Below, in pieces: positions 1 to 6,170 of a DNA stretch of 16,815 nt; positions within the stretch are counted from its first letter, which is position 1, and each line of letters opens with the position of its first letter. Below the pieces are notes generated by a model. It was not told the DNA's origin, made no database searches, and was given only the letters and a program-made list of their open reading frames with translations. Origin of the DNA: Flavobacteriales bacterium UBA2426 (GTDB taxonomy: Bacteria > Bacteroidota > Bacteroidia > Flavobacteriales_F > PHOS-HE28); the NCBI GenBank assembly GCA_002342985.1, contig DDRC01000001.1:53681-70495 (forward strand). The letters run 5' to 3'. A program made the translations under genes and the position numbers.

Positions 1-789
1 TATGCGGTGGAGGGGGAGGCAGAGCGGCATTTCATCGACATCGACCACTATGGCAGGGGGGGGGCGGACCCCTTCGCCGTGATGCCGCGGAAGTGGGCCG
101 ACGCGGTGGCCAAGTACACCGAGGACACGCTCAAGGCCTACGGGATCGTCCCCTGGCACATCCAGGTGATGCACGCGCGCTTGGTGTCGGCGTTCCAGCG
201 CGGTGATGTCGATCGCATCCTCAGGAATGCCGCTGACCTGGGCCATTACGTGGCTGATGCCCATGTGCCGCTGCATACCACGGAGAATTACAACGGCCAG
301 CTGACCAACCAGCATGGCATCCATGCATTCTGGGAGAGCCGCATTCCCGAGCTGAGCGCCGAGGGGTACGACCATCTTGTGGGGCGGGCCTCCTACATCG
401 ATCGGCCGCTGGATGCGGCGTGGAGCGCGGTGTACGACAGCCACATGCTGCTCGATAGCGTGCTGGGCATCGAGCGAAGGCTCAGCCTCAGCTTCCCGGA
501 GGACCGCAAGTACAGCTTTGAGGACCGCGGCCGCGGCGGCATGAGGCTGTACTCCCGGGAGTATGCGAGGGCCTATGAGGACGCCATGCTCGGCATGGTG
601 GAGCAGCGCATGAACGCCAGCATCATCACCTTGGGGAGCTTCTGGTACACCGCGTGGGTCGATGCGGGCATGCCCGATCTCGACCGCATCGAGCAGAAGG
701 AGGTGAGCGATTCCCTGAAGGCGGTGATCGCCGCGGAGGAGGAACTTTGGAAGCAGCGTCAGAAAGGGTACGGCCGGGACCACGAGTAG
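1..789 (+). CDS. Zinc-dependent phospholipase C / S1-P1 nuclease-like protein, 5' end cut by window
   Basis: The frame is open from base 1 and ends at TAG 787-789, so the true start lies upstream; the GTG at 7 is probably an internal valine. The visible 262 residues fit the all-helical zinc-dependent phospholipase C / S1-P1 nuclease fold. Near the N-terminus is HFIDIDHYG, then GHYVADAHVPLH (about residues 80-91), which carries the spaced His/Asp zinc ligands, then GIHAFWE (about 103-109) with the HxxxE pair. The first metal ligands and any signal peptide are outside the window. Bacteroidota genomes often carry a protein of this type annotated only as a zinc-dependent phospholipase C family protein; substrate (phospholipid, nucleic acid or other phosphoester) cannot be told from sequence. 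It stands alone, with a 355-base non-coding gap before queE. Family is fairly sure, activity is not. Confidence 0.8.
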   Translation, partial: YAVEGEAERHFIDIDHYGRGGADPFAVMPRKWADAVAKYTEDTLKAYGIVPWHIQVMHARLVSAFQRGDVDRILRNAADLGHYVADAHVPLHTTENYNGQLTNQHGIHAFWESRIPELSAEGYDHLVGRASYIDRPLDAAWSAVYDSHMLLDSVLGIERRLSLSFPEDRKYSFEDRGRGGMRLYSREYARAYEDAMLGMVEQRMNASIITLGSFWYTAWVDAGMPDLDRIEQKEVSDSLKAVIAAEEELWKQRQKGYGRDHE

Positions 790-833
790 GCGGCGAGTTT
801 TCCACCGCGCGGGAAATCGTTCCTTCTCCGCCT

Positions 834-841
834 TATCTTCG
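834..841 (+). promoter_or_regulatory. Candidate -7 promoter box TATCTTCG
   Basis: TATCTTCG differs by one base from the Bacteroidota sigma-A -7 consensus TAnnTTTG, and the identical octamer occurs before the ferredoxin gene on the other strand. It lies 64-71 bases before the first base of the closing helix of the structured RNA at 905-1093, so transcription would begin near 848 and give a 5' extension of about 55 bases. No TTTG element is visible 19-21 bases upstream, which keeps confidence low. Confidence 0.35.
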
Positions 842-904
842 AACCGTCGTTCTTTCGCATTCGACCTGTCAAGCATCCAACGGCCACTGAGCCGTCAACG
901 CGAA

Positions 905-1093
905 GCCCACACAGGCCAATCGTTCATCGGAACCAACAATTATCATCAGGGGCCGCACCCTCGATGACGTACGGCGGGCCTCATTCCCGGCTTCGGCCAG
1001 GATTCCCTTCGGGGACAGGAGGATTACGGAAACCATCACCGCGGTCCCGCCCATGTGATTCCATGGGTTCCCTGAACATGGCCCTGTGTGGGC
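905..1093 (+). ncRNA. Candidate structured non-coding RNA, rod-like, about 190 nt, upstream of queE
   Basis: Hand folding gives a nearly continuous long hairpin. Closing helix: 905-915 with 1083-1093 (GCCCACACAGG / CCTGTGTGGGC, 11 perfect pairs), extended by 916-917 with 1080-1081 around a bulged C1082. Going inward: 922-926 with 1073-1077 (GTTCA/TGAAC); 929-934 with 1066-1071 (GGAACC/GGTTCC); a 7x6 internal loop; 942-946 with 1055-1059; 949-956 with 1041-1048 (GGGGCCGC/GCGGTCCC, one G-U); 963-966 with 1034-1037; 968-971 with 1025-1028; 979-982 with 1019-1022. The apex holds two UUCG-tetraloop hairpins (987-1001 and 1004-1015). A T-rich tract (1094-1102) follows on this strand only, so the closing helix can serve as an intrinsic terminator. 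Length, closing helix, internal bubble and irregular arm recall 6S RNA (a 6S-Flavo class is known in this phylum), but I cannot confirm the family; a queE leader is the alternative. Confidence 0.6.
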
Positions 1094-1102
1094 TTTTTCT
1101 TT
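1080..1102 (+). terminator. Intrinsic-terminator-like hairpin and T-tract
   Basis: GCCC (1081-1084), loop TGTGT, GGGC (1090-1093), followed by TTTTTCTTT (1094-1102). The same 3' strand also pairs with 905-917 in a longer helix, so termination could use either the local hairpin or the long closing helix. It lies 42 bases before queE and would separate the upstream RNA from queE, or act as an attenuator in its leader. Confidence 0.5.
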
Positions 1103-1144
1103 GAGTGGAGCGCTTGCCCGAGCCGCACCCTTTCCTTTGCACTC

Positions 1145-1747
1145 ATGTCCAGTGTGCTCCCGGTCATGGAGGCCTTCTCCACCCTTCAAGGCGAAGGGCT
1201 CTACGCCGGCCAAGCATCCTATTTCATCCGCTTGGGCGGTTGCGATGTGGGCTGTCCTTGGTGCGATGTGAAGGAAAGCTGGGATGCAGCGGCGCACCCT
1301 TCCCTTCCAGTGGAGTCGATCGTATCGGAAGCCGCCCTCCATCCGGCGCGCATCGCGGTGGTAACGGGAGGGGAGCCCCTCATGCATGACCTGGGGCCAC
1401 TTTCCGCCGCGCTTCGCGCTGCGGGCTTCCGCACGCATCTGGAGACCAGCGGTTCGCATCCCGTGACCGGGGCTTGGCATCATCTGTGCCTGAGCCCGAA
1501 GAAGTTCAAGGCCGCCCTGCCGGATGCCTTCGAGAGGGCCGATGAGCTGAAGGTGGTCGTCTTCAACAAGCATGACCTGAAATGGGCCGAGGAACAGGCT
1601 GGCCGCGTGCGCGAAGGCTGCGCGCTCCTGCTTCAGCCGGAATGGGACCGGCGCGAATCGATGGTCCCGCTCATCGTGGAATACGTGAAGGCCAATCCGA
1701 GATGGCGGATCTCGCTGCAGACGCACAAGTACCTGAACATCCCATGA
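1145..1747 (+). CDS. queE: 7-carboxy-7-deazaguanine synthase (radical SAM)
   Basis: QueE converts 6-carboxy-tetrahydropterin to 7-carboxy-7-deazaguanine, a step on the way to preQ0, preQ1 and queuosine in tRNA. The 200-residue product has the QueE opening PVMEAFSTLQGEG (residues 6-18), a radical-SAM cluster motif with C33, C37 and C40 (CDVGCPWC, spacing CX3CX2C) and the TGGEPL motif that contacts SAM. Length fits the family (about 200-220). ATG 1145 is chosen because the family normally has only a few residues before the PVMEAF segment; the upstream ATG at 1088 would add 19 unrelated residues and run into the T-tract of the RNA terminator. The stop overlaps the start of the next gene (ATGA at 1744-1747), so the two are probably translationally coupled although their functions are unrelated. 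No other queuosine gene is in the window. Confidence 0.93.
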   Translation: MSSVLPVMEAFSTLQGEGLYAGQASYFIRLGGCDVGCPWCDVKESWDAAAHPSLPVESIVSEAALHPARIAVVTGGEPLMHDLGPLSAALRAAGFRTHLETSGSHPVTGAWHHLCLSPKKFKAALPDAFERADELKVVVFNKHDLKWAEEQAGRVREGCALLLQPEWDRRESMVPLIVEYVKANPRWRISLQTHKYLNIP

Positions 1748-3735
1748 ACCATTCGGCGCGAGGCGGCTGGCGGAAGACGCTGCGATCATCGCTCATTGCG
1801 ATGGCGCTGGCCGCCTCATGCCTGGCGATCGAGGCAGACGCGCAGCCCGGCGGCTACTCCTCTCAGGACAAGAGGGCGATCAAGCATTACGAGAGCGGGA
1901 CGGAGTGCCTGCGCATGCGCAAGCTGGAATGCGCAAGGAGCGAATTCGAGAAGGCGGCCCAATCGGACCCCCGATTCGTGGAGCCGCGCATCATGCTGGC
2001 CGAACTGGCGGAGCAGGAGGGAGACGATTCCAAGGCCATGGCGCGCTACCGCGAGGTCATGGATATGGCGCCACGCTTCTTCCCGGTAGCGCAGCTGCAC
2101 CTTGCGGACCTTGAGTTCAGGGCCGGGCAGTATGAGGCGGCGGAGCGCAACTACCGGGGGTATCTGGAGAGGGAGCAGGAGCCGCAGCGCAAAGCGCGGG
2201 CGCGGTTGGGGATCTCCAACTGCGCTTTCGCCGCCGATGCGATTAATCGCCCGGTGCCCTTCGAGCCGCATAACCTGGGGCCAGCGGTGAACAGCGCCGA
2301 TCCGGAATACTATCCCTGCATCACGGCCGATGACGGTACCCTCATCTTCACCCGGCGCGTCCGGGCGCCGGAGATCCCGGTATACGGGATGCAGGAGGAT
2401 TTCTACGTGAGCCATCGGAACGCGGATGGCGCCTGGCAGCCCAGCCAGCCCATCCCCACGGTGAGCACCGCAGCGTACAACGAAGGCGCCGGCACGCTCA
2501 CGCCCGACGGACGCTTCATCCTCTTCACCAAGTGCGCGCTCGAGGACGGCTCCTACGGTGGGCGCATGCGCGGTCTGGGCAGCTGCGACCTGTTCATCAG
2601 CCGCCGCGTGGGTGAGCGGTGGAGCCCTGCGGAGAACCTGGGCCCTCCTGTGAACAGCGCGCAATGGGAGAGCCAGCCAAGCATGGCCAGTGATGGCCGC
2701 ACGCTCTACTTCGTCCGCGGTCGCCGCACGGGCAACGGCGTCAGCGACATGGACATCTACAGTTCGCGTATGCTGGATGACGGATCATGGACGAAGCCGG
2801 AGAAGCTCGGGCCGGCCGTGAACACCCCCTACCAGGAGGAAAGCGTGCAGATACACCCGGATGGGCGCACCCTCTACTTCAGCAGCAATGGCCACCCCGG
2901 CTTCGGAGGTCTCGACATTTATGTTAGCCGGCTTCAGGAGGACGGCACCTGGGGCCAGGCCCTCAACCTGGGCTATCCGATCAATACCGCCGCGGACGAG
3001 AACAGCCTGCTGGTGAGCGCCGATGGCCGCATCGCCTATTTCGCCAGCGATCGTCCGGGCGGATTGGGCGACCTCGACCTGTACAGCTTCGAGCTCTATC
3101 AGGAAGCCCGGCCCCAGCCGGTGAGCTACATCCGTGGGCACGTGACGGATGCCAGCACGGGCAAGGCCGTTGAGGCCGATGTGGAGCTCTTCGACCTGGG
3201 CACCGGCCGCTTGGCCACGGCTGCCTACAGTGACCCGCAGACCGGTGAGTTCCTCGTGTGCCTGCCCACCGGTCGCAGCTATGCGCTCAATGCCGGTGCG
3301 GAAGGCTACCTCTTCTTCAGCGAGAGCTATGATGTGGCCGCAGGCACCGCCGAGAAGCCCGTGACGCTGGAGGTGCCCTTGAGTCCCCTGGTGAGCGGTA
3401 GCGTGATCGCATTGCGCAATGTCTTCTTCTCGACCGCCAGCTACGATCTGCTCCCGGCAAGCAATGCCGAGCTGGATAAGCTGGTGAAGCTCCTGAAGTC
3501 GAATCCCGCGCTCCGCATCGAGCTCGGCGGCCACACGGACAACGTGGGCAACGATGCTGCCAATCAGAAGCTGAGCGAGCAGCGCGCCAGTGCCGTGCGC
3601 GACTTCGTGGTGGAGAACGGCATCGATGCCGCGCGCATCACCGCCAAGGGCTACGGTGAAACAAGCCCTGTGGCGCCCAACGACACCGAAGCCGGCCGTG
3701 CGCTGAACCGGAGGACCGAGGTGAAGGTGCTCTGA
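1744..3735 (+). CDS. TPR / PD40 propeller / regulatory-like domain / OmpA envelope protein (PorE-like architecture)
   Basis: The 663-residue protein begins with an export signal (basic stretch, hydrophobic core at about residues 17-29). Cleavage after ADA33 by signal peptidase I is plausible; C26 in AASC is a weak lipobox alternative. TPR-like helices follow at about 45-150, then five PD40 repeats at about 175-455, each with a phrase such as NLGPPVN and SDGRTLYF. A carboxypeptidase-regulatory-like beta domain covers about 460-550. The OmpA C-terminal domain covers about 555-663 with GGHTDNVG and LSEQRA, including the Asp and Arg that bind diaminopimelate in peptidoglycan. This domain order is that of PorE, the Porphyromonas gingivalis protein that anchors the type IX secretion system to peptidoglycan. 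Bacteroidota carry many paralogues of this shape, so a role in secretion is inference. Periplasmic location bound to the cell wall is well supported. Start ATG 1744 overlaps the queE stop. Confidence 0.88.
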   Translation: MNHSARGGWRKTLRSSLIAMALAASCLAIEADAQPGGYSSQDKRAIKHYESGTECLRMRKLECARSEFEKAAQSDPRFVEPRIMLAELAEQEGDDSKAMARYREVMDMAPRFFPVAQLHLADLEFRAGQYEAAERNYRGYLEREQEPQRKARARLGISNCAFAADAINRPVPFEPHNLGPAVNSADPEYYPCITADDGTLIFTRRVRAPEIPVYGMQEDFYVSHRNADGAWQPSQPIPTVSTAAYNEGAGTLTPDGRFILFTKCALEDGSYGGRMRGLGSCDLFISRRVGERWSPAENLGPPVNSAQWESQPSMASDGRTLYFVRGRRTGNGVSDMDIYSSRMLDDGSWTKPEKLGPAVNTPYQEESVQIHPDGRTLYFSSNGHPGFGGLDIYVSRLQEDGTWGQALNLGYPINTAADENSLLVSADGRIAYFASDRPGGLGDLDLYSFELYQEARPQPVSYIRGHVTDASTGKAVEADVELFDLGTGRLATAAYSDPQTGEFLVCLPTGRSYALNAGAEGYLFFSESYDVAAGTAEKPVTLEVPLSPLVSGSVIALRNVFFSTASYDLLPASNAELDKLVKLLKSNPALRIELGGHTDNVGNDAANQKLSEQRASAVRDFVVENGIDAARITAKGYGETSPVAPNDTEAGRALNRRTEVKVL

Positions 3736-3757
3736 GGGCCGTGCACCAACGGAAGGT

Positions 3758-3783
3758 ATGGATATCCTTCCCTCGGATACCAT
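3758..3783. other. Bulged hairpin after the OmpA-family gene, possible transcript end
   Basis: ATGG-A-TATCC (3758-3767) pairs with GGATACCAT (3775-3783): nine pairs, one bulged A at 3762, seven-base loop. It lies 22 bases past the stop at 3735, in the 279-base gap between two convergent transcription units. No T-run follows on either strand, so it is not a standard intrinsic terminator. The rest of the gap (3784-4014) shows no convincing gene, promoter or repeat. Confidence 0.3.
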
Positions 3784-4014
3784 CGGCCGGGCATGGCGTG
3801 AGGCGCGGGCCTTTGCGGCTCCACAAAGCGTGCGTCAGCTGGATCGGGGCCAGCGCTTCCCCGCCATCCGTCTCGATTCTCCTCAGCGTGCCACACCGCA
3901 TCGGGAGGTGCGAGACGGGTGAACCTGACCGGGCATGGAAGCGTTCATCCGAACCTATCGGCGGCAAGGAAGACCCGCGTTCCGGATGGCGGTCCATTCC
4001 CGCAGGAGCGCCAT

Positions 4015-4572
4015 TCAGTCGATGGATTCCGCGGGTTGCAGGAGATCCGCGGCATACACCAGCGCAAGCAGCAGGGCGCCACCCGCCATCAAGGCTGCAA
4101 TGAGCGCCAACACGCTGGTGCCGCCGCTCCGCCGGATGCGGTCGGTCAGCTCCTCCGATGATGCATGCGGCATCTCCTGCAGGACCTGTCGGATCGCGCG
4201 TCGTGCACCCCAGAGATACACGCGGTTCGCATAGCTGCCTACGAGGATCCCGAGCACGATGCTGATCAAGGTGCCCAAGGCGCCCGATACGGTTTCCGGC
4301 ACGCGGAGCAATTGGCTGACCACCTCTTCCAGCGTGCTTTCGAGCAGGATGATCATGAGTGCAGCGAACGCAACGGCATACATCTTCCGGTAGATCATCC
4401 AGGCCAGCCCGAAGAGGAAGGCGACGAGGCTGAAGTCAAGCCGCTGGCCCGCGCGGAGCTTTGCCAGCTGGTTCATGTAATAGTCCGACTCGCGTCCGAA
4501 ATAGGCGCGCCATAAGCTGTCGGGGAACTCGCCCCACGGGCCAGGGTGGATCGATTGAGGCTCGCTCTCCAT
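4015..4572 (-). CDS. DUF2628 family membrane protein
   Basis: The 185-residue product has the DUF2628 signature in which a hydrophobic segment leads into a YRKMY motif (here FLFGLAWMIYRKMY, about residues 49-62). The first 45 residues are soluble. Three or four membrane segments follow: one around 47-75, one around 85-105, and a C-terminal one around 150-175, separated by a basic loop. Function is unknown for the family. ATG 4572 is chosen over longer forms because the extra upstream residues would overlap the SMR gene in another frame. It begins two bases after the stop of the SMR gene and is last in a four-gene minus-strand operon, so both membrane proteins are probably made together. No Shine-Dalgarno sequence is present. 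Confidence 0.72.
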   Translation of the reverse strand: MESEPQSIHPGPWGEFPDSLWRAYFGRESDYYMNQLAKLRAGQRLDFSLVAFLFGLAWMIYRKMYAVAFAALMIILLESTLEEVVSQLLRVPETVSGALGTLISIVLGILVGSYANRVYLWGARRAIRQVLQEMPHASSEELTDRIRRSGGTSVLALIAALMAGGALLLALVYAADLLQPAESID

Positions 4573-4581
4573 GGTCAATGC
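4570..4581. repeat. 12-base direct repeat, copy 1, over the DUF2628 start
   Basis: CATGGTCAATGC (plus strand) occurs here and again at 4899-4910. On the coding strand both read GCATTGACCATG, with the last three bases being the start codons of DUF2628 and of the SMR gene. In this copy the internal TGA is also the SMR stop codon. Confidence 0.8.
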
Positions 4582-4901
4582 GTAACGGCCTTCAGGCCGA
4601 TGATGGAGGCGATGAGCGAGAACAGGAAGAACAGGCGCAAGGCATCCGCCGGCTCCTTGAACAGCACGATTCCGGCCACCGCCGTGCCGGCGGCACCGAT
4701 GCCGGTCCATACGGCATAGGCCGTTCCGATGGGCAACGATTGCGAAGCCCGATAGAGCAGCGCCATGCTCACCGCCAGGCAGGCGATGAAGCCCGCCAGC
4801 CACCAGCCGCGGGCGCTTCCTTCCGTTGCGCGCGCCTGACCCAGGCAGACGGCGAATCCCACCTCGAAGAGACCGGCGATGATGAGCAGCAGCCAGTTCA
4901 T
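4575..4901 (-). CDS. SMR family exporter, Gdx/SugE-like
   Basis: The 108-residue protein has four predicted membrane helices and the small multidrug resistance layout. The essential membrane-embedded glutamate is E13, preceded by G10 in IIAGLFEV, as in the guanidinium exporter subgroup (Gdx, older name SugE). The segment LPIGTAYAVWTGIGAAG (about residues 54-70) also matches Gdx/SugE rather than EmrE, which has a different sequence there. Proteins of this group swap protons for guanidinium or some quaternary ammonium ions across the inner membrane as dual-topology dimers. Substrate is inferred from motifs only. No guanidine riboswitch is visible upstream, as the gene sits 12 bases after the barrel protein gene in the operon. 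ATG 4901 is preferred to the in-frame TTG at 4907. Confidence 0.88.
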   Translation of the reverse strand: MNWLLLIIAGLFEVGFAVCLGQARATEGSARGWWLAGFIACLAVSMALLYRASQSLPIGTAYAVWTGIGAAGTAVAGIVLFKEPADALRLFFLFSLIASIIGLKAVTH

Positions 4902-4910
4902 GGTCAATGC
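4899..4910. repeat. 12-base direct repeat, copy 2, over the SMR gene start
   Basis: Exact second copy of CATGGTCAATGC, 329 bases from copy 1. It covers the start codon at 4901 and lies between the stop of the barrel protein gene (4914-4916) and the SMR reading frame. Confidence 0.8.
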
Positions 4911-4913
4911 ACG

Positions 4914-6170
4914 CTAGAAGCCGACGACGGCGTTTATGAAGAGGCCGGCGCCGCGGGTCCTGCCGGTGAGAAAGGCCGGGAGATGAGGCGTGGCGATCGT
5001 GATCAGCAGGCGATTGCTGGGCCGGATTGCCGCACTCGCCCCCACCCGAAGCCCACCGAATCCGCCCATGCGCATCTCGATGCCGGCCTCAGCCCTCTCG
5101 CTCAGCAACCGTCGGGCGGACAGTTCGAGCTGCGGATGGTAGCCAGGCAGGTTCCGTTGGTCCAAGGCGATGCTGCCCATCCAGCGTTCACCCAGCGGTG
5201 CGCTCAGGCGCGCGATGAGCTGGAAGGGCAGCCAAGTGGAATAGCCCGTGGTCCGGAAACGCACACCGAGCGTGTCGAGCAGCTCCTCTTCGCCGATCAC
5301 CGTTCCATCCAGGTCCAGAATGTTGTCCACCGTGATTCCGTCGAAGGTCAGCGTGGTATCCCGATCCAGTCGCTGGCCCTTGCGGCCCCATGCGCAGAAT
5401 CCGAGATCGCGAGCCTCCAATTCGAGCCGCACCCTGTTCGGATTGCGTGCGATGGGGACATCCCAGCGGCCTGAGAATGCAAGCCCGAGGCCGTTCAGCA
5501 CGCCGAGCGCAGCTTCGGCGGTATCGCTACGGTGGTAGTCACCTGCGATGCGTGCGCGCAGCACCCTGCCGTCGGCGCCGGTGTAGAGGTCTGCCCAACG
5601 GATGTCCACGGCATCGTGCGATTGACCGATCACGAGGTCGACCCGGAAATGGCTGCTCGTCCGCGTATCCTGCGCCCCAGCGCCGATGGTCTGGTACCGC
5701 ATGCGCATGATCGCTGTCGGTCCCAGGTCGGCGCGGCGCTCCTCATAGGCGGCATTGCCGAAGAAGGTGAGGTTGTACAGGTCCGCCGGGAACCGGGCGC
5801 CCAGCAGCTCGTGATGCGCGATGCTGAGCGAAGGGCGCCAACGCCCTTGGGCCTCGCCGAGGTGGGTGAGGCGCACTTCGAGTGCATAGCCCAAGCGGTT
5901 GGCGGACCTAAGGCCATCACGCGACCGGCCCCGCAGCTCGCGGTTGAGGAAGATGCCCCGCCAGAGCGCGGCCGGCAGCTCATTGAGCAGCGAGTTGGCG
6001 CTGTAGTCGAACGCGCCCTCGGCGATCAGCGCATGGTTGCGCATCAGCACCGGTTCGCTCACCGGCGTGAAGCCGGCCCGGTGGTCGTGGTCCACGGGCA
6101 GGATACGCACCTGTCCGCTCAGCCCGGCTGCCAGCAGCCCGCCAGTCAGCGTCAGCGACCACTTACTCAT
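4914..6170 (-). CDS. Outer-membrane beta-barrel-like protein, probably DUF5723 type
   Basis: The 418-residue product starts with a short export signal (hydrophobic core about residues 4-18, ending near GLSGQ). The rest is rich in alternating hydrophobic and polar strands, with short turns, and ends in the aromatic strand GLFINAVVGF; a terminal Phe is typical of barrels folded by the BAM complex. The pattern, length and gene context resemble DUF5723 proteins of Bacteroidota, but I did not match a diagnostic motif, so the family name is tentative. The start codon region reads GTGATGAG; ATG 6170 is chosen over GTG 6173. It overlaps the upstream gene by eight bases, which suggests coupled translation with the exported protein encoded there. 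A role as a surface or assembly partner of that protein is inference. Confidence 0.6.
   Translation of the reverse strand: MSKWSLTLTGGLLAAGLSGQVRILPVDHDHRAGFTPVSEPVLMRNHALIAEGAFDYSANSLLNELPAALWRGIFLNRELRGRSRDGLRSANRLGYALEVRLTHLGEAQGRWRPSLSIAHHELLGARFPADLYNLTFFGNAAYEERRADLGPTAIMRMRYQTIGAGAQDTRTSSHFRVDLVIGQSHDAVDIRWADLYTGADGRVLRARIAGDYHRSDTAEAALGVLNGLGLAFSGRWDVPIARNPNRVRLELEARDLGFCAWGRKGQRLDRDTTLTFDGITVDNILDLDGTVIGEEELLDTLGVRFRTTGYSTWLPFQLIARLSAPLGERWMGSIALDQRNLPGYHPQLELSARRLLSERAEAGIEMRMGGFGGLRVGASAAIRPSNRLLITIATPHLPAFLTGRTRGAGLFINAVVGF

Noticed and set aside
1050..1067. Perfect hairpin CCCATG / CATGGG
   Set aside because: Six pairs with a six-base loop, but it competes with the 929-934/1066-1071 helix of the larger fold and has no T-tract, so it is treated as an alternative pairing and not a separate feature.
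905..1144. Known preQ1 riboswitch before queE
   Set aside because: The element is far larger than preQ1 class I-III aptamers and I could not place their short pseudoknot motifs; kept only as a function to test, not as an identification.
869..1789. A 306-residue minus-strand frame covering the gap 790-1144 and queE
   Set aside because: Most of it is antisense to queE, and the part in the gap overlaps the paired RNA; composition shows no protein features.
3736..4014. Small coding frames in the gap after the OmpA-family gene
   Set aside because: Frames on both strands are open only because of GC content; translations lack domain, signal or membrane features, and none has a convincing start.
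4575..4901. Guanidine riboswitch control of the SMR gene
   Set aside because: Only 12 bases separate it from the previous gene, and no guanidine aptamer motif is visible.
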